Shown here in pieces: positions 54,353 to 63,199 of a stretch of 64,000 nucleotides of DNA. Under the pieces are notes generated by a model, which was not told the origin of the DNA, searched no databases, and saw only the letters and a list, made by a program, of their open reading frames with translations. This stretch comes from Aldehydirespirator sp965248735 (GTDB lineage Bacteria > Actinomycetota > Acidimicrobiia > Acidimicrobiales > Aldehydirespiratoraceae): contig OZ252146.1 of assembly GCA_965248735.1 (NCBI GenBank), forward strand, positions 186,001 to 250,000, in the 5' to 3' direction. The position numbers and the translations under genes were made by a program. Positions within the stretch are counted from its first letter, which is position 1. Every line of letters starts with the position of its first letter.

Positions 54353-54805
54353 TCAGGAGCCGAGGAGGTCGATCAGGGCGTCCACGGCCAACCGGTAGCT
54401 CGTGGCTCCGAAGCCGGTGACGACCCCAACGCAGACCGCGGCGATGGCCGAGGTGTGACGGAAGTCCTCGCGGGCGTACACGTTGGACAGGTGGGTCTCC
54501 ACGACGGGCACGCCGACGGCGGCGATGGCGTCGCGCAGCGCGATCGAGTAATGGGTGAGGGCCCCCGCGTTGAGCACCACGCCGTCCGCGGCGCCGTCCC
54601 CGCCGGCCGCGGCAGCCTGTATGGCCGCCACCAAGTCGCCCTCGGCGTTGGACTGCACGTGGCGCACGACCGCGCCCCGCGACTCGGCGTGGGCCGCGAC
54701 GCCGGCCATCAACTCGTCGAGTGTGGCCTCGCCGTAGATGTCGGTCTCCCGGGTGCCGAGCATGTTGAGGTTCGGGCCGTTGACTACCAGGATCGTTAGC
54801 GCCAT
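54353..54805 (-). CDS. aroQ: Type II 3-dehydroquinate dehydratase
   Basis: A 150-residue protein from ATG 54805. Family motifs: VVNGPNLNMLGTRE (with the tyrosine of DIYG after it), VRHVQSNAEGDLV, LNAGALTHYSIALRDA and ETHLSNVYARE. AroQ dehydrates 3-dehydroquinate in the shikimate route. It lies 7 bp after aroK, so the two are one transcript. Length is normal for the dodecameric type II enzyme. Confidence 0.95.
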   Translation of the reverse strand: MALTILVVNGPNLNMLGTRETDIYGEATLDELMAGVAAHAESRGAVVRHVQSNAEGDLVAAIQAAAAGGDGAADGVVLNAGALTHYSIALRDAIAAVGVPVVETHLSNVYAREDFRHTSAIAAVCVGVVTGFGATSYRLAVDALIDLLGS

Positions 54806-54812
54806 GGCGCAG

Positions 54813-55331
54813 TTATAGCCCGAGCCGGGACATCACCGCGTCGGCGACCTCGTCGGGACTGCGATCCTCGGTGTCCACCGCGATGAACCGCCCGTATTCC
54901 TCGGCCCGCTTCGCCAGCAACTCCCGCACCCGCCGGGGGGCGTCCGGAACGTCCAGCAGCGGCCGACCCGTCGTGTCGCCGATCCGCTCGATGATGGTGT
55001 CGGGGCTAGCGGTCAGGCAGACGACGTCGGCCGTGGGTTCGAGACAGGCGGAGCACTCGGAGTCGAGCATCATCCGGCCCCCGGTGGCGATGACGAGCCC
55101 GCTGCGGTCGGCCAGCTCCAGGGCCACGTCCCGCTCCATGTCGCGGAACGACCACTCGCCCTGGCGCTCGAAGATCTCCGGTATGGGTCCGGCCCGGGAC
55201 TCGATCACCTCGTCGGTGTCGACGAAGTCGTAGCCGAGGCGCTCGGCCAAGATCCGGCCCACCGTCGTCTTGCCCGTTCCCATGAACCCGGTTAGTACAA
55301 GGTTCCTTGCCGCGCCCCGCTCCACCCGCAA
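54813..55331 (-). CDS. aroK: Shikimate kinase
   Basis: A 172-residue protein. The start may be TTG 55331 or GTG 55325. Walker A GFMGTGKTT follows MRVERGAARNLVLT. The acidic pair in FVDTDEVIE, FRDMERDVALEL, the glycine loop VIATGGRMM and the LID segment GRPLLD are present. It phosphorylates shikimate just upstream of aroQ. Divergent from the MatB-like ligase gene. Confidence 0.95.
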   Translation of the reverse strand: MRVERGAARNLVLTGFMGTGKTTVGRILAERLGYDFVDTDEVIESRAGPIPEIFERQGEWSFRDMERDVALELADRSGLVIATGGRMMLDSECSACLEPTADVVCLTASPDTIIERIGDTTGRPLLDVPDAPRRVRELLAKRAEEYGRFIAVDTEDRSPDEVADAVMSRLGL

Positions 55332-55366
55332 GAGGCTAGGTGAGGTGGCTCCGGCAGACTCTCGGC

Positions 55367-56848
55367 GTGGACGACGGCTTCTTTGGGCTGCTGCGGCGAA
55401 GCTTCGAGCCCGCGCTTGACCGCCCGTTCCTGCGGATAGCGGGCGGGGCGGCTCTCACCTACGCAGACTTGGACGGGCGGTCGGCCCGGGCCGCCGGATG
55501 GCTGGAGTCCCAGGGGGTCTCGGCTGGTGACCGGGTGGTGGTGCAGCTCCCCAAGTCGGTCGACGTTGTGGCCCTGTACTTGGGCGTGCTGCGCCTCGGC
55601 GCGGTGTACGTGCCGCTCAACACCGCCTACACCCCTGCCGAGGTTGACTGGTTCGTCGCCGACGCCGAGCCGGCCGCGGTGGTGCGGGACGCCGGCGCGC
55701 TGGTCGCCGCGCTCGACGGGTCCCGGCCTCTGCCCGGCATCGTCGAGCGAGGGGCCGACGACCTTGCCGCTCTCGTGTACACGTCGGGCACTACCGGGCG
55801 GCCCAAAGGGGCGATGCTCACCCACGGCAACCTGGCCAGCAACGCGCTCACGCTCAAGGTGGCCTGGGCCTTCGAGACCGAGGATGTCTTGTTGCACGCG
55901 CTGCCGATCTTCCATGTGCACGGCCTGATGGTGGCCCTGCACACCGCCATGCTCAGCGCCTGCGAGGTGGTCTTCCTGGAGCGCTTCGAAGCTGACGAGG
56001 TGCTCGCCTGCCTGCCCACCGCGACAGTGATGATGGGCGTGCCCACTCACTACAGCCGGCTCATGGCGCTCGACCGCTTCGACGCGGCGGCCTGCAGACG
56101 CATCCGGCTCCTGGTGTCGGGATCCGCGCCGATGACCGCGGCGCTGCACCGGGCCGTGGCCGAGCGCACCGGCTGCGAGGTGCTGGAGCGCTACGGGATG
56201 AGCGAGGCCCTCATGATCACCTCGAACCCCTACGACGGCCCTCGGGTGCCCGGCACCGTCGGCTTCTCCCTGCCCGATATCGAGGTGAGGGTGTGCGCGG
56301 AGGATGGCAGGCCCGTCGCGGCACAGCCGGGGATGGTGCACGTGCGGGGTCCCAACGTCGGCCCCGGCTACTGGCGGCGGCCCGAGGCCACCGGTGAGTC
56401 CCGGACCGCTGACGGCTGGTTCGCCACCGGTGAGTCCCGGACCGCTGACGGCTGGTTCGTCACCGGCGACGTGGGCCGCCTCGACCGCGAGGGGCGCCTG
56501 ACGCTGGAGGGCCGGGCCAGCGACATGATCATCTCGGGTGGTCTCAACGTGTACCCCATCGAGATCGAGCAAGTCCTCGATGCCCACCCGGCTGTGGTCG
56601 AATCGGCGCTGGTGGGCCTCGAGCATCCAGACCTCGGCGAGGCGGTCGCGGCCTTCGTCGTGGCCGAGCCCAACGCGGCCGTTGACGGCGATGAGCTGGC
56701 CTCGGAGCTCGCTGACACTCTCGGGGATGTCGCCCGCTTCAAGCACCCCAAGCGCTACGTGTTCGTCGAGGGACTGCCCCGCAACGCCATGGGCAAGGTC
56801 CTCAAGGCCGAACTGCGAGCCCGCCACGCCGACCTGTTCCTGCGCTGA
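55367..56848 (+). CDS. MatB-like acyl/malonyl-CoA synthetase
   Basis: About 493 residues. GTG 55367 is preferred over GTG 55340. ANL motifs: YTSGTTGRPKGAML, LPIFHVHGL, ERYGMSEALM, MIISGGLNVYPIEIE and NAMGKVLKAEL. The H-x-H-G-L and YGMSE motifs are close to malonyl-CoA synthetases. Just before the A7 GD loop, the segment TGESRTADGWFA is duplicated in frame (residues from TGESRTADGWFV), so the protein carries a 12-residue insert next to the ATP-binding hinge. Whether it stays active is uncertain. Confidence 0.9.
   Translation: MDDGFFGLLRRSFEPALDRPFLRIAGGAALTYADLDGRSARAAGWLESQGVSAGDRVVVQLPKSVDVVALYLGVLRLGAVYVPLNTAYTPAEVDWFVADAEPAAVVRDAGALVAALDGSRPLPGIVERGADDLAALVYTSGTTGRPKGAMLTHGNLASNALTLKVAWAFETEDVLLHALPIFHVHGLMVALHTAMLSACEVVFLERFEADEVLACLPTATVMMGVPTHYSRLMALDRFDAAACRRIRLLVSGSAPMTAALHRAVAERTGCEVLERYGMSEALMITSNPYDGPRVPGTVGFSLPDIEVRVCAEDGRPVAAQPGMVHVRGPNVGPGYWRRPEATGESRTADGWFATGESRTADGWFVTGDVGRLDREGRLTLEGRASDMIISGGLNVYPIEIEQVLDAHPAVVESALVGLEHPDLGEAVAAFVVAEPNAAVDGDELASELADTLGDVARFKHPKRYVFVEGLPRNAMGKVLKAELRARHADLFLR
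56390..56461 (+). repeat. In-frame 36-bp tandem duplication inside the ligase gene
   Basis: Units 56390-56425 and 56426-56461 are identical apart from the last codon (GCC versus GTC). Both encode TGESRTADGWF and are followed by the true TGDVG loop. Confidence 0.95.
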
Positions 56849-56873
56849 GTAGCCCTATTGTGAGCCCGCAATA

Positions 56874-58187
56874 ATGGCCTGCATGAACCGACTGGGCCGG
56901 CGCGCTCGAGTCGCCCCGGTGTCCAGGTGTGCGGCGCTCGTCGCGGTGCTGGCGGCCGCGGCTTGCAGCGGCGGCAACGACACCTCCCACACTCCCGAAC
57001 CCAACCACCTCGGCGACGGCTCGCTGGGCACGGTGGAGGTTCCACCGGGCGAGGCCGTGCAGATCCGCTCGCTCAACACCATCACCGGTGATGTGGCCTA
57101 CCTGGGAATCCCCAACCAGCGGGGCGTGGAACTGGCGGTGGCCGACTTCGGCCCGTTGCACGGCTTCGACGTGGACCTCGGAACCCGCTACGACGACTTG
57201 TGCTCTTCCGACGGCGCTCAGGCCGCGGCCCAGACCATCGTCGCCGACGAGGACGTGGTCGGCGTGATCGGACCGTCGTGCTCCACCGCGGCCGTCGCCG
57301 CCGCGCCCCTCATCACCGCGGCGGGAATGGTGCTCATCGCCCCATCCAACACATCGCCCACCCTCACCTCCGACCTGGCCGGCAACCCCGGCCTGAACCA
57401 CAGCGTCGGCTACTACCGAACGTCCAACAACGGCCTATTCGTGGGCGAGGCCATGGCTCGATTCGTGCATGAGGGACTGGGCTTGGCCTCGGCCGCGGCC
57501 ATCCACGACGGCGACCCCTACTCCCGCTCGATCGCGCAGGCCTTCGCCGACCACTTCGCGCGGCTGGGGGGCACCGTCACCGGGTTCTCGGCCATCAACA
57601 AGGAGGACACCGACATGGTGCCGGTGCTGACCGAAGTCGCGACCAGCAACCCTGATGCGCTGTTCTTCCCCATCTTCCAGCCCGCCGGAGACTTCCTGAC
57701 CGAGCAGGCGCCAGGGGTGTCAGGCCTGGAGGGGACCGTCCTGCTCACCGACGCCGCTCTGCTCAATGATGGGTTCATGTCGCTACCGCAGTCGGCCGGC
57801 GTCTATTTCTCGGGGCCTGACCTGCGGTTCGGCGCCACGTCCAATCAGAGCACCGGCAAGACCCCCGACGACCTGCTGGACGCCTACGAGGAGGCCTACG
57901 GCGAGCCGCCTTCGGCGCCGTACTGGGCCCACGCCTACGACGCGGCGACCCTGCTGCTTGAAGCAATAGCGGCCGCCTCCAAGGTGGAGGACGGCACTCT
58001 GATCATCGACCGGGCCAGCATCAGGCAATACGTGAACGCAGTTAGCGGGTACAGCGGCATAATCGGGACCATCAATTGCGACAGCTTCGGAGACTGCGGC
58101 TCGCAGAAGACCACCGTCATCCACCACCTCGACCCCGGCGACATAGAGGCCAGCCTGGCCAACGTCGTCTTCGAGTTCGCTCCCTGA
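56874..58187 (+). CDS. ABC-type branched-chain amino-acid binding lipoprotein
   Basis: A 437-residue protein from ATG 56874 (ATG 56883 is an alternative). An N-terminal signal with lipobox LAAAAC (C31) marks a lipoprotein. The periplasmic binding fold type I follows: IRSLNTITGDVAYLGIPNQR, DVVGVIGPSCSTAAVAAAP and AHAYDAATLLLEAI. LivJ-like proteins bind amino acids or small carboxylates for an ABC importer. No permease or ATPase gene adjoins it, so its transporter lies elsewhere or it acts as a sensor. Confidence 0.9.
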   Translation: MACMNRLGRRARVAPVSRCAALVAVLAAAACSGGNDTSHTPEPNHLGDGSLGTVEVPPGEAVQIRSLNTITGDVAYLGIPNQRGVELAVADFGPLHGFDVDLGTRYDDLCSSDGAQAAAQTIVADEDVVGVIGPSCSTAAVAAAPLITAAGMVLIAPSNTSPTLTSDLAGNPGLNHSVGYYRTSNNGLFVGEAMARFVHEGLGLASAAAIHDGDPYSRSIAQAFADHFARLGGTVTGFSAINKEDTDMVPVLTEVATSNPDALFFPIFQPAGDFLTEQAPGVSGLEGTVLLTDAALLNDGFMSLPQSAGVYFSGPDLRFGATSNQSTGKTPDDLLDAYEEAYGEPPSAPYWAHAYDAATLLLEAIAAASKVEDGTLIIDRASIRQYVNAVSGYSGIIGTINCDSFGDCGSQKTTVIHHLDPGDIEASLANVVFEFAP

Positions 58188-58255
58188 CCGAAGTCTCAGC
58201 CCGTCTTGCGAGCGCTCCCGAACCGCGGCGCGACGACAGCAGGCGCCGCGGACCC

Positions 58256-59482
58256 ATGAGACGGCGCACCTGTGCAGTCGCGACCGTGCTGGCGGTCTCC
58301 TTGACGCTGGTGTGGGGGAATCCGGTGGCAGCAGCCCAGGAGGCGGTGCCGGACGGAACGATCGAGGCACGTGTCGGCGCGCGGTGGCTTCGCGACGGAC
58401 GCGTCGAGGTCGCGTTTCAGGTGCGCTCCGACAGCGGCGCCTGGGGCGAGCGCCTGCTACCTCGCAAGCGCCTGATGCCTGCGAGCAGCAAGCACCCCCG
58501 TTGGCTGTCTACCTCTCCCGTCGCCCTTGAGGGCGGCGAAGCCCGTGTCGTCGCACGGCGGCTCCCCGACGGCCCCGTCGAGGCCTCGCTGAGAGTTCGT
58601 GACCTTGACGGAGACTGGAGCGAGCGCCTGCTGCCGACGCGACGCTTGCTGACCAGGGTGCTGACCCCGGGCCGCGAGTCCGGCGTCTGGTCTTGGTCGT
58701 CGCCCGTGACGCTGGCCCAGCAGAGGGCCCAAGTCGTCGCGTTCTACGGCCATCCCAGCGTAGCGGCGATGGGAGTGCTCGGCCACGGCACGCCTGCGGA
58801 GGTGGCCGAGCAGGTCGCCGTCTGGGCGGGACGCTACGATCGGCTGAACGGGCTGCGCGGCGCGATCGGGGCCTATCACCTCATCACGGGCGTCGCCCAG
58901 GCGAATCCGACGTCGGACGGCCTCTGGCTCGGCCGGCTCTCCCACGATCGCATCGCCGAGTACGTCGAGGCGGCACGCGAGCACGGAATGCTCCTCTTCC
59001 TCGACACTCAGATCGGCTGGAGCGATCCGCTTAAGGAGGTGAAGCTCCTTGAGCGCTTCCTGCGGGAGCCGTTCGTCCACATCGCCCTGGACCCGGAGTT
59101 CGCGACCGAGCCGCTGGGCGTCCGTCCGGGGCTGGCCATCGGCGGCATCACCGGCGGCCAAGTGAACGACGTGCTGCTCTACCTCTCGGCGCTGGTGGAA
59201 GAGGAGGGGCTGCCTACCAAGATCCTGATGGTGCACCAGTTCACCGGCCGCATGCTGCACGACCGCCACGCGATCGAGAGGCACAGCGGCGTCGAGTTGT
59301 CGATCGACATGGACGGCATCGGGAGCCCCCTCGCCAAGCTGAACGGATACAAGCTGTACGCCACCTCCGAACCCTCGCAGCGACCGGCCTTCAAGCTGTT
59401 CTTCAACCAGGACAGGCCGGTGATGACCCCAGAGGAGGTCCAGGCGCTGGATCGGGTGCCCGACCTGATCATCTACCAGTAG
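58256..59482 (+). CDS. Exported protein with two N-terminal repeats and a TIM-barrel-like domain
   Basis: A 408-residue protein from ATG 58256 with a signal peptide (VATVLAVSLTLVWGNPVAAA). Two similar segments of about 50 residues follow: ARVGARWLRDGRVEVAFQVR then GERLLPRKRLM, and ARVVARRLPDGPVEASLRVR then SERLLPTRRLL. The C-terminal part (from VVAFYGHPSVAAMG) has strand-helix units with acidic residues (LLFLDTQIGW, HIALDPEFA, LSIDMDGIG) that look like a TIM-barrel hydrolase. Function unknown; a glycoside-hydrolase-like role is possible. Confidence 0.8.
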   Translation: MRRRTCAVATVLAVSLTLVWGNPVAAAQEAVPDGTIEARVGARWLRDGRVEVAFQVRSDSGAWGERLLPRKRLMPASSKHPRWLSTSPVALEGGEARVVARRLPDGPVEASLRVRDLDGDWSERLLPTRRLLTRVLTPGRESGVWSWSSPVTLAQQRAQVVAFYGHPSVAAMGVLGHGTPAEVAEQVAVWAGRYDRLNGLRGAIGAYHLITGVAQANPTSDGLWLGRLSHDRIAEYVEAAREHGMLLFLDTQIGWSDPLKEVKLLERFLREPFVHIALDPEFATEPLGVRPGLAIGGITGGQVNDVLLYLSALVEEEGLPTKILMVHQFTGRMLHDRHAIERHSGVELSIDMDGIGSPLAKLNGYKLYATSEPSQRPAFKLFFNQDRPVMTPEEVQALDRVPDLIIYQ

Positions 59483-59940
59483 CGGCCGGGCGGCGTCTGT
59501 TGCTTGTCCTGACCCAGAGGCGCGGCGGACACACCCATCTGCGCTGATTATCCACAAGAAAGGCCTTGGACGTCGACATTTTGCTAGAAGCTCAGAAATA
59601 TCAAGTATTACTTCAAGCATCATATCCGACCCGCGCAAGAGCAGCGGCGACAGGGCCTGTCAGCGATTGTCGAGGGACGTCAGCGGCGCGTTGGCGGGAT
59701 GCACACAACCCGCCAACGCCACCGTTCAGGGCCCCAAAGACCATCCGCACCGCACCCTCCGCATCTCATCCGGGCACTTCCCCGTAGTCGCTGCTCGTCA
59801 TGGCGCCACCCTCTCAAGGGTCGAGCCCACGCAATACCCGGTTACGCTCACCACGGGACGCCCCCTGAGGTGCGGCCGTCCCTCCGTTGACATATGATGG
59901 CCTCCGAATCTGAGGCACGGTCGTTTCCTAGGAGGTCCTG
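59483..59940. other. Intergenic boundary between GC-rich DNA and the AT-richer block
   Basis: About 458 bp with no convincing ORF. It includes an AT-rich patch (about 59560-59630) and a TTATCCACA 9-mer at 59548-59556 that matches the DnaA-box consensus, but only once. The end carries AGGAGGTCCTG directly before the ATG at 59941, a near-perfect Shine-Dalgarno. Promoter elements for the three-gene unit should lie here but are not clear to me. Confidence 0.55.
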
Positions 59941-61563
59941 ATGCTGTCGAGGGATATCCTACTTATCGAGCCCGGCTACCCCAACAAGTATCCGCCGTTG
60001 GGCCTAATGAAGCTTGCCGCTTATCACGGGGCCTTTGGTCGAGGAGACCGTGTCACTTTCATAAAAGGCGAAGACAAGGAAGTGTTGAATCGAGCGTGGC
60101 ACCGAGTGTACGTCACCACACTGTTCACTTTCGAGTGGAAGCGCACGGCCTCAGCTATCGATTTCGCCATATGCGCTGCGGGCAATCAGTCGGAGCGTGT
60201 GTTTGTCGGCGGTATTGCAGTGTCCCTCATGCACGAGGCTTTTCTGAACGAGCCCAGATGGGCCGGCGTTCGTTTTATCAAGGGTTTGTTAGACGGTCCC
60301 CCAGGGACAGCTCTAGCCCTGTCGGCAGACGACTATGAGTTTGGTGCTGATGACCTGATCGGCACACCGATTGAGGAATTGGTCCCTGACTATAGCATCC
60401 TCAACCATATCGATTACACCTACCCCGTTAATGATGCCTACTTCGGCTACGCGTCTCGTGGATGTGTGAGGAAGTGCTCGTTCTGTGGGGTACCAAAGCT
60501 GGAGGGTGCGCAACGCGATATGCCACCCCTGACGAATCTGATTGAAGGGGTGACCGAAAGACACGGGGAGAAAAAGGACCTCGTGCTCATGGATAACAAT
60601 ATCACGGCATCGGCTCGCTATAAGGAGGTGATCGCCGAGATTCGCGATCTCGGCTTCACGCCAGGGGCCAAACTGACGCGGCATGGTAACAGGCCGATAA
60701 AGCGGCGCGTGGACTTCAACCAGGGTGTGGACGCACGAATCCTTGCCAAATCGGAAATGTTCCTACGTGAAATGTCCAGCATCTGCATCAGCCCTCTGCG
60801 GATTGCCTTTGATCATATCGGTGTCAGAAAGGTCTACGAGAAGTCAATCCGTATGGCGGCCGACAACCAGATCACCTCCCTGTCGAATTACATGCTATAC
60901 AACTTCATGGACACTCCAATAGACCTCTACCAACGAATGCGGCTTAACATCGACCTCAATGAAGAGCTGGGGATCCGTATCTGGTCCTTTCCAATGCGTT
61001 ACCAACCCGTGACATTGAAGGACCGGTCACACGTGGGCAAGAAGTGGAATCGCTACTACCTCCGTTCGTTCCAGATTATGCTCCAGGCAACCAGGGGAGT
61101 GGTGAGCGGCAACCCGTCATTCTTCATGAGAGCTTATGGGGAAAACGCTGAGGAGTTTGAGCGGTTGCTCAGGCTACCGCACGCCTTCATTTTCCATCGA
61201 GAGTATTTTGAAGATGGAGACGGACGAGCCCAAAGGGAGGAGTACGAATCGCTACGTAGGAGTCTGTCAGAGTCCCAAGAGAATGAACTAGTGCATCTAC
61301 TGGCCAATCCGTCCAACGGGAGTGGAATAGGGCTGAGACATTTCCGGGAGTTGGCGAATGACCAAACGGTCGACCATCAAATCCGACAGTTGATGATATT
61401 CCACGGACTGGACACCAAAGATGATGCGAAGACCCACCGTCGTCAGCTTATGTCGGAAATGATTGCGAATGGAGACTACCTAGAGGAGGACCAAATCGTT
61501 GAGGATGCCGGGCTATTCGACCACGATGAAGGACTCGCCGTCAAGGGTACGCAGCTCGTATGA
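59941..61563 (+). CDS. Radical SAM protein with an N-terminal B12-binding-like domain
   Basis: A 540-residue protein from ATG 59941 after AGGAGG. The N-terminal 130 residues (LLIEPGYPNKYPPLGLMKLA, VTTLFTFEW, VFVGGIAVSLM) resemble a B12-binding or Rossmann-like domain as in radical SAM methyltransferases. The iron-sulfur motif is GCVRKCSFCG (C175, C179, C182), followed by a TIM-barrel-like region with LMDNNITASARYKEV. The C-terminal 150 residues are helical and unrecognised. The stop overlaps the next gene (ATGA at 61560). Substrate unknown; radical modification of a nucleic acid base or protein is possible. The DNA is AT-richer than the flanking chromosome. Confidence 0.85.
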   Translation: MLSRDILLIEPGYPNKYPPLGLMKLAAYHGAFGRGDRVTFIKGEDKEVLNRAWHRVYVTTLFTFEWKRTASAIDFAICAAGNQSERVFVGGIAVSLMHEAFLNEPRWAGVRFIKGLLDGPPGTALALSADDYEFGADDLIGTPIEELVPDYSILNHIDYTYPVNDAYFGYASRGCVRKCSFCGVPKLEGAQRDMPPLTNLIEGVTERHGEKKDLVLMDNNITASARYKEVIAEIRDLGFTPGAKLTRHGNRPIKRRVDFNQGVDARILAKSEMFLREMSSICISPLRIAFDHIGVRKVYEKSIRMAADNQITSLSNYMLYNFMDTPIDLYQRMRLNIDLNEELGIRIWSFPMRYQPVTLKDRSHVGKKWNRYYLRSFQIMLQATRGVVSGNPSFFMRAYGENAEEFERLLRLPHAFIFHREYFEDGDGRAQREEYESLRRSLSESQENELVHLLANPSNGSGIGLRHFRELANDQTVDHQIRQLMIFHGLDTKDDAKTHRRQLMSEMIANGDYLEEDQIVEDAGLFDHDEGLAVKGTQLV

Positions 61564-63161
61564 GTGCGGTAGTGATTAGGTTACCTGACACTCAGGAAAC
61601 ACCCGTGCTCTCAGGTGCGGGATTGCTCGGGCTTGTGACAACCGGGATGTACGACAATCCGTTAGCCATGTATCGGGAGTACATACAGAATGCGGCTGAC
61701 GCTGCTGCAGGAAGTGGGCTTCGTGGAAGGGCAAGAGTCGATATAGCGGTCGACGTCATAGGGCGCGGGATCAAGATTCGCGACAACGGGCCCGGCCTGT
61801 CCCGTGCGGAGGCGTTTGAGCGCTTGTTGCCCATTGGGCGTAGCAACAAGAGACTGGGAACAGACAGGGGCTTCAGGGGCGTCGGCCGACTGGCCGGGCT
61901 CGCCTTTGCTAAGACAGTCTCTTTCACCACACGCGCCTGCGAGGACGAATCGATAACCCGCATCACCTGGCATAGCGACCGGCTTCCTGAACTGACCGCC
62001 ACGGAATCAGAGTTAGAGCAGGCGATTCTTGACTGCATTGATGTAGAGAATCTACCAGGTTCCAACTATCCCGAGCACTTCTTTGATGTCGAAGTCGGAG
62101 ACGTGGCGCGTCACTCCGCAGGACTGCTGCTGAATCGTGAGGCGGTACGCGACTATATTGGCGAAGTGTGCCCGGTACCCATGAGTGCAAAGTTTCCCTT
62201 CGCCGAGAAGGTCAAGGAGCTATTCGATCACACAGAGGCCCCGCTCACATTGGAAGTGATACTGGAAGGAGACACAGCTCCAGTAGAAAGACCATACGGG
62301 GAATCCATCCCGCTATCGACCAACAAGAAAGCCGACTTTACAGAGTTCGAGGTGGTCCAGATACCAAGTATCGACGACAGGTGTAAAGCGGCCGTTGGCT
62401 GGATAGCACACTCATCCTACTTGGGCGCGATCCCAAGAGAGCAGCGAGTGCGCGGCATCCGCGCTAGGGTCGGGAACATACAGATTGGTGGCGAGGCGGT
62501 GTTCGACGACCTCTTCATGGAAGAACGCTTCAATCGATGGTGCGTGGGGGAGCTTCACATCCTGGACTCACGAATCGTTCCCAACGGCAGGCGTGACTAC
62601 TTTCAGCCAGGACCCCATCTTCGAAACCTCGAAAACCGGTTGAGTCCCGTGCTGCGCGACATCAGTACTCGGTGCAGACGGGAGTCCACAGCTCGAAACC
62701 GCGCCAGAAGGACTCTCTCATCGCTGTGCAAGATCGAAGACCTCTATGCGCTCGCAAAATCTGGTTACCTCACTGGGGAGGATTCGGCCGAGTTGATCCA
62801 GCAAGCACTACGGGAAGTCGCGGAACTTCGCAAGAGCATCGGTAAAGGCAACCTCGATAACGGCACTCTTGAGAGGCTCGATAATGCGGAACACAAATTG
62901 ATCAACGTTTCGATTGATACTGGGCAGCAGCGATTCAGTGACTTGACTCCCGCCGAGGTTGTCATTTACCAGAGGGTATTTGGTGCTCTGGCGACTCTCG
63001 CGTCCTCACCGGGCTCTGCAAGAGAGCTGATTGAAATGGTGTTCACAGAAGCGTCCAGGGTGGCGCATGTCGGTTCAGGCACAGACCCAGACCCAGGGAC
63101 CAGGGACGCGTCCCAGGTCCGACTGGCTCTGGATGATACAGGAGCACTAACCTCGAGATAG
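61560..63161 (+). CDS. Hsp90/GHKL-type ATPase
   Basis: A 533-residue protein from ATG 61560, coupled to the radical SAM gene. Bergerat-fold motifs are clear: N-box EYIQNAADA (E40, N44), G1 DNGPG (75-79), and a G2-like GFRGVGRLAG (104-113) that closes over ATP. The centre (about 290-350) resembles an Hsp90-like middle domain, with IPREQRVRGIRARVGNIQIG as in related ATP-binding proteins. The C-terminal third is helical (ALREVAELRKSIGKGN). It may act as an ATP-driven clamp or chaperone for its neighbours; this is inferred from the fold and the operon. Confidence 0.87.
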   Translation: MSAVVIRLPDTQETPVLSGAGLLGLVTTGMYDNPLAMYREYIQNAADAAAGSGLRGRARVDIAVDVIGRGIKIRDNGPGLSRAEAFERLLPIGRSNKRLGTDRGFRGVGRLAGLAFAKTVSFTTRACEDESITRITWHSDRLPELTATESELEQAILDCIDVENLPGSNYPEHFFDVEVGDVARHSAGLLLNREAVRDYIGEVCPVPMSAKFPFAEKVKELFDHTEAPLTLEVILEGDTAPVERPYGESIPLSTNKKADFTEFEVVQIPSIDDRCKAAVGWIAHSSYLGAIPREQRVRGIRARVGNIQIGGEAVFDDLFMEERFNRWCVGELHILDSRIVPNGRRDYFQPGPHLRNLENRLSPVLRDISTRCRRESTARNRARRTLSSLCKIEDLYALAKSGYLTGEDSAELIQQALREVAELRKSIGKGNLDNGTLERLDNAEHKLINVSIDTGQQRFSDLTPAEVVIYQRVFGALATLASSPGSARELIEMVFTEASRVAHVGSGTDPDPGTRDASQVRLALDDTGALTSR

Positions 63162-63199
63162 GACCAGACTCGGATGACATCCCGCAGGAGAGAAACAGT

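Noticed and set aside
59548..59556. TTATCCACA, a perfect DnaA-box 9-mer in an AT-rich patch
   Set aside because: Only one copy, no dnaA or dnaN nearby and no cluster of boxes, so not an origin on this evidence.
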